This document shows positions 39,201-43,903 of a stretch of DNA of 43,903 nt, one piece after another. Below the pieces are notes generated by a model that worked only from the letters and a program-made list of their open reading frames with translations, did no database searches and had not been told where the DNA came from. The number at the start of each line of letters is the position of its first letter. The first letter of the stretch is position 1. Position numbers and translations under genes: made by a program. Source of the stretch: Legionellaceae bacterium (GTDB lineage Bacteria; Pseudomonadota; Gammaproteobacteria; Legionellales; Legionellaceae). The stretch is taken from NCBI GenBank assembly GCA_030696305.1, contig JAUYSP010000039.1, positions 1-43,903 on the forward strand, given 5' to 3'.

Positions 39201-42200
39201 ATAAAGTTTTTTTAAATAGTCTTCAGTTGCTTTCTTTGCATCTTTATGAAAAATGTCATCGTTGACTGTTATCAAGCAAAACCCATCCTTACCTATTGAG
39301 GTATAAGTGGATTTAATTTTTAAGCGTAATTTGTCGAAGCTTGCAGAATCTGAGCCAAGGATTTGCCTTACAGATACTTTATCCACTGCTGCTGGTTCGA
39401 CTCGATAAATCATCTTGTTAAATAAGATAAGCGCATTTTTATGAGGTGCTATCAATTTTTGTACTTTATTAGACGCCTCTTTGCTCGTCGGATCAAATGT
39501 CACTTCAATCAAGCCAAAGCCGATATCTGATTTTATACCGCAGATCTGCCTGGACAAATAAGAATTAAATTGATTGTTTTTTGTTTCAAGCGACTCGATT
39601 GTATCCTGCATAGGCAGTGTAAATTTCTCATTAAAGACAGGTTCAGCAAAAACAGACAATGCCATGGTTTCGAAATATTTCGCGACTTGTTGTTTTCCTG
39701 GACTATTAACAAGACTAAGTTTAACAAAATAAGCCAACCCAGACAAAAATGGGTCAAAAAGAAGTCCAAAACCAAAACTTCTAAATCCCTCTCGAAGCTC
39801 ATCACGTAACTGCACGAGGGCTTCATTGGCTTGATCAAACAATTCCAACATTTGCCATTCATTTGATTTTTCATTGGTTACAACATCATAAAATTCTTTA
39901 ATTAAAGGCAGCACCGAGCGAGCTTTTTCAGTAATATAACCACCCAAACCACTATTGGTCGTGAGCCCAGCATTAGCTAAAGCCTTAGGCATTTGTATTT
40001 TAAATATGTCTTCAATCTGGCCAAATCGAAAATCAGTTGCAAATGCTCTGAATATACTAATTAAGTCAATGGCAGACTCCTCGACTGCAGCTCGCCCAAT
40101 ACGAACATCTGGCAAGCAATTGCGAAGCGTCTTTAACAGAGATGATTTTAATTTTTTAGGATCAGCAAGCTGAGCATATTGTTCGCTCTCTCTTGAAATC
40201 TCATCTAAAACAGAATGTATCTCATCAAATGAAAACATCTGCTTGGAGCCAGATATATCGATATCACATAACAGTTCTAATAATACTTGATGGTGAAATT
40301 TTAGATTTTTTATTTTTCCCACAAACAATTGAACTTGCAGTTGATATGCCTCTTTATCTAGTAGTGGTGCGTTAATAAGTGATAAAACGCGAACAATCGA
40401 TTGAATCGTTTGTGGTTCATATTTAAATTGATTTTCCAACTCAAGCCTAACCGATCTTAAATTGGTCACAAATGGAATATAATCAAGCCCAGATTCATTT
40501 GCTTGAGTTTTCTTTTGATGCACTAAACGCGCTTTATAATTGTCAAAAACATCTTGAGCGACATCGCCGTAATCAGTGATCAAACCCAATGTTATCGCAA
40601 TGATTTCTTTGATTGCCGCTTCTTTATCGACACAATCTTGTTTGGGTATGGGAATGAGTTTAAATAACTCACCTAATTCACCAAGTGTAGGACAGGTGTC
40701 AGCAGAAAGCCCACAATCATGGATAGCGGCAATAATGTCATCGCAAGGAACCTTCGTTTTTTTCGAATAATCACGCACTGCTGCCAGAAATTTAGGTAAC
40801 TCATCATTTGGTTTATTATTTTGATTACAAGCTCGAACACCAGAACCTGCTATTGCACTGATATAGAGTAAAGATGCTTTTGTATTTACATCCAACGGAT
40901 CATGATGTTCGTTTTTTTCTGGCGTATGTTTCGTGTAATTTGTTATTATTTTTTGATATTTTTCGGTTAGTTCTCTTTCTCTACAATTATTTAACTGTAA
41001 GTCTATAATTAATGATTGGAGCTCCTCCGACGATACATTTAATTTAGTACGTATAGGACTAGCATTATTATCGATAAAATAAAGGTCGGAAAGTTCTCCA
41101 GTAGCTGTTTCGATACAAACGTAACCACTGCTTTTATTAGGCGGTAACGTAGCCGTCCCTCTCAAATAAAAACCAGCACCGTTATCTCGTGGTGTTAATT
41201 TACGGCTTAATTCATCGATACATTCAACCATTACTCGATAAGTACTTAAACTAAATGGTTGTAAATTACCTTGAATAGGACGCGCAATATAACGATAATA
41301 AAATCGTTTAGTGTCATCATAATTAATAACTGGCGAAGATGGGGTAACTGGATGCGAAAGAGTCTGTTCTAAATTTCTTATAACCAATTTAAGCGCTTGA
41401 TCTAGTTCCCTCGAAGAATTACCTGAAACGATGCTTTTTAGCTGACTCAGGATAATCGTTGGACTCAGTTCTTTAAGATTAGAACGTGCAGTATCTTCTA
41501 CACTGGAATCAATCTTAATCTTAGATTGAGGTTCTCGTAAATTCATGAATGTTTTAAATGTAGACTCGTCATGCATAGCATAAGACAAAGCTTGACGTTC
41601 AGGCGTATTTTGCTTGTAAAGAAATTCAGGGCTCAACACCATATCACGAGAAACTAAAGCGCTCTGTTCATATCGACTAAAAAAATAAGCGCCTGTTGGC
41701 CCTAAATCCAAATCCTTTAAATTACGCACCTGCTCTTTAACCGGGCCATGTTTTATAATATATAACGCTCGCTCCAAGGCCGTTTGCATATGAAGTTTGG
41801 GTATATGGGAAAATGGATACTGTGTCGGCAGGTGATTGTCTTTATCTAAACAATGGATCTGTATTCGAAAATCTTCAAATGCATCAAATAATCGATTAAA
41901 ATCAAGCGGTGCACCAGACGCTTGGTGCTGGATAATCATAGCAGACCACCATGTTCGCTCTGTGTCATTGAATTTTGCCAATGACTCGAGTCGTTCAAGG
42001 CCCTCTTTGCTCGCCCATTGTAAATAATTTGAAGCATGACCCAAAAAAGGCTCTAATTGATTGCTATCTTTGAGTTTCAATAATTGTTGTAAAAAAAGTA
42101 AAACGCCCGCCGCATTTGAATAAATCAACATATCCGCTAGATAACTGTAATGCTGAATATCAAACGATAGAGTATGCTTTTCAAGAATTGTTTTAATTTT

Positions 42201-43322
42201 TATTAACAAAGATTCTGGCTTACAAAAAAATTCAAAAGCGGTTTTAACTGTCTCAAAACTTTCATTTAAAGTACGCAATATCGTGAATTGCTTTGCTATG
42301 AAAGCGGCGTTAACTGCCTCAACACTTTCCTTTAAAGTACGTAATATCGTGAATTGCTCTGCAGTGAATTGCTCTGCTATTGTCGACTCGGTCGTATCAT
42401 GCTCTTTATAAAAACGCTCATATTCCACGAAGTCTGGGCGACTAAACGATTGTGAGATAATTAAAGTAAACTTATCAACCGGTGTCTTAGTTGGTTCATC
42501 CGCAAAGCGTAAAATATACTGCTTATTATCTTCGGTTCGCCTTAATTCCATTCGTTTTTCTATATGGCCTGAAGCATCTAGAAATGCTGGCGGATTATCT
42601 AGAACAATGCCATAGGAGAAAATCGCATGATGACGAATGATCTCTTGCATAGCATCCTGCGTTATACCAGTAATCGTTTTACTTTTATCTTCAAGATATT
42701 GGGCACCTTTACCAACTAAGCTATCCCAAATAGCTACTAATGTCGGTTTATTTGACTCAGGTAAAGATAAATCCTCGTAAAAAGCGCTCAATTTGGTTTC
42801 GATATTATCTCGAGTAATCAAATCCTGAAGCGCATTCGGTGTAATAATTTCTGGTGTTTTAGCTTCTTCAATGACCTTGGCATACACACGTTTATCAATG
42901 CGAGTACGTGATACTTGTTGTTGCTGTTGCTGCTGTTGCTGCTGTTGCAGAGGCATTCCTCTGGCATTACTTTTGCCAGCAACTAAATCTTTCTTTGCTT
43001 TTCTAATCGTACGTTCTGGAGGAAGTAATCCTTCATCGGATTGTTCAGCTACTTTAATTTGCTCATGCATCTCCAATGCGAATTGTTGCCGTTGAAATGA
43101 GTGCAAGGGAATCAGATCGCCTTCAGCTTCAGTCATCCACTGAATACGGCAAGTCAGTTTTGGAGTTAACTCATTGATTTTTTTAAATAATTCGTCTTGG
43201 AATTGGGGGGTTATATCGGTACAGATTAGGGTCACAGGGGATGTGTCGTGCGATGCTAATGCCGTTAATAAAGCATCAATATGTTGCTCGTCATATGAGT
43301 TATTAAGCCATTTGATGTTCAT
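33234..43322 (-). CDS. Giant protein with a central SecA-type ATPase motor; candidate secreted effector
   Basis: This is one intact frame of 3,362 codons. A complete SecA-like DEAD motor lies in the middle: Walker A GEGKS at 1936-1940, Walker B DEYD at 2043-2046, TGTPG near 2234, motif V GRGTDI at 2394-2399 and motif VI GRAARKG at 2425-2431. The gap between Walker B and TGTPG is where SecA carries its preprotein-binding domain. The first 1,900 residues are unrecognised, mostly helical and possibly solenoid-like. They include 11 consecutive glutamines (126-136) and a tandem 22-residue duplication (about 319-362). After the motor come coiled-coil-like stretches, a palindrome-derived insert with 7-residue repeats (about 2769-2825), and a Ser/Asp-rich tail ending QSQKISA. 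No SecA zinc-binding tail or signal peptide is seen, so housekeeping export is unlikely. A TATAAT and a GAGG precede the start. Confidence 0.8.
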   Translation of the reverse strand: MNIKWLNNSYDEQHIDALLTALASHDTSPVTLICTDITPQFQDELFKKINELTPKLTCRIQWMTEAEGDLIPLHSFQRQQFALEMHEQIKVAEQSDEGLLPPERTIRKAKKDLVAGKSNARGMPLQQQQQQQQQQQVSRTRIDKRVYAKVIEEAKTPEIITPNALQDLITRDNIETKLSAFYEDLSLPESNKPTLVAIWDSLVGKGAQYLEDKSKTITGITQDAMQEIIRHHAIFSYGIVLDNPPAFLDASGHIEKRMELRRTEDNKQYILRFADEPTKTPVDKFTLIISQSFSRPDFVEYERFYKEHDTTESTIAEQFTAEQFTILRTLKESVEAVNAAFIAKQFTILRTLNESFETVKTAFEFFCKPESLLIKIKTILEKHTLSFDIQHYSYLADMLIYSNAAGVLLFLQQLLKLKDSNQLEPFLGHASNYLQWASKEGLERLESLAKFNDTERTWWSAMIIQHQASGAPLDFNRLFDAFEDFRIQIHCLDKDNHLPTQYPFSHIPKLHMQTALERALYIIKHGPVKEQVRNLKDLDLGPTGAYFFSRYEQSALVSRDMVLSPEFLYKQNTPERQALSYAMHDESTFKTFMNLREPQSKIKIDSSVEDTARSNLKELSPTIILSQLKSIVSGNSSRELDQALKLVIRNLEQTLSHPVTPSSPVINYDDTKRFYYRYIARPIQGNLQPFSLSTYRVMVECIDELSRKLTPRDNGAGFYLRGTATLPPNKSSGYVCIETATGELSDLYFIDNNASPIRTKLNVSSEELQSLIIDLQLNNCRERELTEKYQKIITNYTKHTPEKNEHHDPLDVNTKASLLYISAIAGSGVRACNQNNKPNDELPKFLAAVRDYSKKTKVPCDDIIAAIHDCGLSADTCPTLGELGELFKLIPIPKQDCVDKEAAIKEIIAITLGLITDYGDVAQDVFDNYKARLVHQKKTQANESGLDYIPFVTNLRSVRLELENQFKYEPQTIQSIVRVLSLINAPLLDKEAYQLQVQLFVGKIKNLKFHHQVLLELLCDIDISGSKQMFSFDEIHSVLDEISRESEQYAQLADPKKLKSSLLKTLRNCLPDVRIGRAAVEESAIDLISIFRAFATDFRFGQIEDIFKIQMPKALANAGLTTNSGLGGYITEKARSVLPLIKEFYDVVTNEKSNEWQMLELFDQANEALVQLRDELREGFRSFGFGLLFDPFLSGLAYFVKLSLVNSPGKQQVAKYFETMALSVFAEPVFNEKFTLPMQDTIESLETKNNQFNSYLSRQICGIKSDIGFGLIEVTFDPTSKEASNKVQKLIAPHKNALILFNKMIYRVEPAAVDKVSVRQILGSDSASFDKLRLKIKSTYTSIGKDGFCLITVNDDIFHKDAKKATEDYLKKLYELTRCRSLGQDAIIMYKGELYYSNRTTKKVEKITQTANNTDAINTIKSKITKPYQQAEVSDYSIITQLTDSEIHNEVELITALLGNAPILSVSEVFNDYGIRVNRLNVFINSLIRLRNKNKDDYQKCLDILFKNNSYEQWDFKDLSRMFGVFSKLKSMSVVEQLDLVMAELNKYPPESGNKARLGQVLAGLELLSDYQQNFDEDQIKQFFKMSVAHNLQHDHPFPLDAVIDVQKNCPESSAVFLKQFIRVLSLATSSPEISPNNDFMGRTTHIIKEQGSKVVPYIVLLLQTIQSNTDLNDYFDLLGILPTDPTILAKWSVIFEALDLNQTIENPVTLTDVKNIVNGLEKLDQTKLTEMCDVLFDSEPYPENNKFIQALTSGTLESFQIEFDRHPYGVENWSKMQASFDTTSVVPVIGGIRRLLDNQYLSETQQVNLKLQFDYVNAIGQDHSFYPCDHKGKSIELTTEDGTPKNKFKLNECSRKELRSLAKALKDAFQAAESASNSPAYLSDPKHRTLTLQLLAVMREQYYRSTGRVPNSTQMLSLIYSLDNPERQLFGINTGEGKSITTALFSVLLAAKGGTVHVPTANRTLVRQDYYDKHNDRFFKALDIKSSVIGSGSKEDSYCIGGINYGTVGDLSNFCSRAELEGWSLDQSKDDGKICPMYLVMDEYDYTMDDRTQFKYSVPVAEDQQGKNPHAWIYTAVNQFVQGEKFRNVDPNNAWDEAEDVRRLKLYLEAFADTQPGADEKKQHIVTWAGKLNTLIDSACDAQGFVEGRDFAVSTQDEHGNETGYSVAVPFNESGVPQHGGTYLDGRHPCLHAHLQKTNKSTAEFPIDPEPVCIATRSSMAYMRLFSIMIGLTGTPGTDKELLEQQDKYGMYAFSIPQHKQGNCAELMPRLVTQSMHDQAIIDAIKYAHWEDVYLPYFVIKLLDRISQTYLFAMQHLSAALGRPVAAELKKQPILLITKDKNRAEALYDKLVKEFGKERVQKISGMETDEQRAEMLKIAARDNKLTVGTPLLGRGTDIDPKHVEGLFVIQTCLDTPRNTRQIKGRAARKGQNGKYLAIYEGDGFSLDGYLSYLVGSRRSERERQIEAQQEKLNEESAIQRYYLQEIDEIQQVVFNQFDAWKSALFGENGTNRGCTKKATEANQDVTAEDVSHQHNLNNQLMQLRGELIQALNDCWNKCLRDSGPELINLYVRRKEDGSLEREKLDAAQATFEKEAVNIWKQFQIIVEDQIKKYPLVLTVKDKARIGYLKNDDLTEELTYRKLRLHRDRVNTERACRLTEARTKKIVELASNPAWAVLHFDGGLMKDEAMALIKEHAVHSFEAIINYSSFKIKLLDNKDNDVFKRIEHFISELDNFKPCNIDEQLSLQSTVIELVKLYEAMEEKIQFQRHVEQRETSSERKEIPHSVRDDESVVGSDESVVGSDESVAGSAESIAGSGDAIAGSHTAGVGIKDEIQECFFQEPNALLKAQLNQLKLKHINNLSQNLAADICKQFAWAKNPKSFYCTQIEYSIVTQAAQDLWKMADAVVHSPQDDRAISALHKALCHYEMTLKSMWYYFPFGYFFGYPDTRQVIAQALAQFDCLVQVGGYAATAHHESYEAGKCQAYLYDFWSELAALQVTDTTEWTKVVDRLKAIQEDNDGLAVVDELLHYLQHQAKDKFVIKPDLLTRFSSLFISVPRDPIPQLIKTLSAVRKNIEQDNPGVDPVRGALFLSKKEAKLRTSLKCIFPTNKFNKLEIKPGHTGFNAYFDLVIQCDDPIEIAGFSHDPRRKALQESLRVLNEKESAIQLEWTKTNDPQENVSPTGEPPILRNELPAGQASSSRFRAVAGIMSMFKTTKKGAPATSISSTTRPLASTGDLSIKQQIASWQSQLAEVAANKAIIQERLDKCAPNLMTRRFDSLGDLLDFEAELRSKVPNTSVAREVVVDVINSIVDSIEEQSRVVNDAKWQVSSVATSDTVSSLDDSDASSETPDSEIQSQKISA
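34850..34954. repeat. 21-bp tandem repeat, five units, inside the giant gene
   Basis: Units CACTCCCAACAACACTTTCGT and variants run head to tail: two identical units (34913-34933, 34934-34954), then progressively diverged ones to 34850. On the coding strand each unit is seven codons, giving SDESVVG, SDESVAG, SAESIAG and so on. The gradient from identical to diverged suggests growth from the end next to the palindromic insert. Confidence 0.9.
34952..35018. mobile_element. Palindromic repeat inserted in the coding frame of the giant gene
   Basis: Its ends CGTCATCCCGA and TCGACATGACG are inverted repeats matching 9 of 11. The interior reads as ETSSERKEIPHSVRDDE in frame on the minus strand, a peptide typical of a translated dispersed palindrome, comparable in kind to Rickettsia palindromic elements. 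A 25-base piece of the same family lies at 17680-17704. Exact insertion limits are not certain. Confidence 0.75.
42238..42369. repeat. 66-bp tandem duplication in the giant gene
   Basis: Positions 42238-42303 and 42304-42369 align with a few substitutions. They encode consecutive 22-residue copies starting QFTILRTL and continuing E(S/T)V(E/K)…AF, at about residues 319-362. The frame is kept. Confidence 0.85.
42915..42947. repeat. Polyglutamine tract (11 codons) in the giant gene
   Basis: Eleven consecutive CAA/CAG codons on the minus strand encode Q126-Q136. The mixed codons make slippage less likely than in a pure repeat, but the length may still vary among strains. The tract lies in a low-complexity joint between two charged segments. 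Confidence 0.9.
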
Positions 43323-43367
43323 TCACACCTCGTCAGAGAAATATTCCATCTTTAATAATTAAGCAAC

Positions 43368-43373
43368 ATTATA
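43368..43373 (-). promoter_or_regulatory. Possible -10 box of the giant gene
   Basis: A perfect TATAAT on the minus strand lies 45 bases upstream of the ATG. The -35 region at 17-bp spacing (TACACT) is weak. GAGGTG lies three bases before the ATG as a close ribosome-binding site. Confidence 0.4.
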
Positions 43374-43567
43374 TCAAATAACCACCAAAAAGTGTATCGT
43401 TTTTATATTGTTGTTCCATTTATTGAACTTAAAATAGCGGGCTAAAGCTCGTTATTCAAGAGCAAAAAACCAATAAATGGTCTAAAATTAAACATATATT
43501 CCCTTCTATGAAAGAAGATCTTTCACTAAGTTACCGATTTGAACAAAGTGACTGCAGGAGTTATAAC

Positions 43568-43903
43568 ATGACACGATCAATTTGGAGAGGCGATATTTCT
43601 TTTGGGCTAGTATCTATTCCGGTTTCGTTAACTTCTACGGAAGAAAACGATGACATTCACTTCCATTTATTGAACGCAAAAACACTTGCAAGAGTCATTA
43701 CAAACGTGCTCTGTACGGTACGATTTTTAAATTCGTCGTTGCGAGGAGCATAGCGACGAAGTAATCTAGCGACCTTCGTGGGTGCATCTGATTTATTGAA
43801 GTAGCTCACTGATTCATTGATAATCCATATTTTTTCCGCCAAGAAAGGACATGGAGTCATGAACATCAATGAGATGTGGATAGCTTTACTAAAAAGCATG
43901 GAT
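43568..43903 (+). pseudogene. ku: Broken Ku (non-homologous end joining) gene, runs off the window
   Basis: The start has AGGAG eight bases before the ATG. The first 39 residues match the Ku N-terminus (SIWRGDISFGLVSIPVSLTS, then DIHFHLLNAK), part of the Ku dimer that holds DNA ends and recruits LigD. Near 43693 a single-base loss shifts the frame: adding one base restores ARVHYKRA, the expected continuation. Directly after, a palindrome (43732-43760) brings stop codons in both frames. The normal Ku body (about 250 residues) is absent. Near 43835-43903 an open stretch reads SAKKGHG…INEMWIALLKSMD, which loosely resembles a Ku C-terminal tail, so an internal deletion around the palindrome is possible. 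No ligD is in the window. Confidence 0.75.
43732..43760. repeat. Palindromic repeat in the Ku remnant
   Basis: TTCGTCG (43732-43738) and CGACGAA (43754-43760) pair around TTGCGAGGAGCATAG, which has an inner TGC/GCA pairing. Its minus strand reads as RRYAPRNDEFK, the usual translation of a widely dispersed bacterial palindrome. It lies where Ku homology stops. Confidence 0.7.

Noticed and set aside
43340-43372. TTAATTATTAA-like sequence upstream of the giant gene as a PmrA box
   Set aside because: It lies downstream of the candidate -10 box and lacks the paired half-sites at the usual spacing.
43508-43567. N-terminal extension of the Ku fragment
   Set aside because: The frame is open for 20 codons upstream, but AGGAG and the conserved MTRSIWRG start place translation at 43568.

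Overview
The window looks like a chromosomal segment of an intracellular gammaproteobacterium of the order Legionellales (Coxiella/Rickettsiella/Aquicella/Berkiella-like). I infer this from AT-rich coding sequence, dot/icm genes icmH and icmF, an lpxA-fabZ-skp-bamA-rseP-cdsA-uppS envelope cluster, a giant effector-like protein, and many short palindromic repeats in and around genes. No RNA gene, CRISPR array, insertion-sequence transposase or prophage was recognised.

Layout. Positions 1-3.7 kb hold an APC-family amino-acid permease, the murein tripeptide ligase Mpl and a small host-attachment-family protein. From 3.9 to 10.8 kb (minus strand) lies a tight ftsK-lolA-yhdP operon, with trxB divergent from it. 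From 11.9 to 15.6 kb come a TPR-methyltransferase fusion, a dienelactone hydrolase overlapping a short CinA/PncC, and an Asp/Asn beta-hydroxylase-like enzyme. From 15.7 to 17.7 kb are two tandemly duplicated genes for unknown proteins with a transmembrane hairpin. From 17.8 to 25.4 kb (minus strand) is the lipid A / outer-membrane assembly cluster, in which lpxD is missing from its usual place between skp and fabZ, and lpxB does not follow lpxA. From 25.4 to 33.1 kb (plus strand) is gpmI-envC-ctpA-icmH-icmF, apparently one transcription unit. From 33.2 to 43.3 kb (minus strand) is one intact 3,362-codon gene whose product contains a complete SecA-type ATPase motor in the middle of a huge protein of otherwise unknown content. 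At the right edge is the start of a broken Ku gene.

How the genes work together. Most of the window is cell-envelope biology: peptidoglycan recycling (Mpl), undecaprenyl-phosphate and phospholipid precursors (UppS, CdsA), lipid A and fatty acid synthesis (LpxA, FabZ), outer-membrane protein and lipoprotein traffic (Skp, BamA, LolA, RseP, YhdP), and septum splitting and processing (FtsK, EnvC, CtpA). IcmH and IcmF, the stabilising inner-membrane partners of the Dot/Icm type IVB secretion system, follow directly after ctpA. The giant SecA-like protein is convergent with icmF and may be a secreted effector, but that is inference.

Repeats are the most striking non-genic content. One is a roughly 99-bp element with 27-bp imperfect terminal inverted repeats (24495-24593), with a second, truncated copy between the tandem paralogues and single-end remnants elsewhere. 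A second palindromic family lies inside the reading frame of the giant gene, beside a 21-bp tandem repeat, with a matching half-element upstream of the second orphan paralogue. A third palindrome sits in the Ku remnant. The orphan-gene duplication carries a 14-bp relic of the lpxA 3' end, which shows which copy is ancestral.
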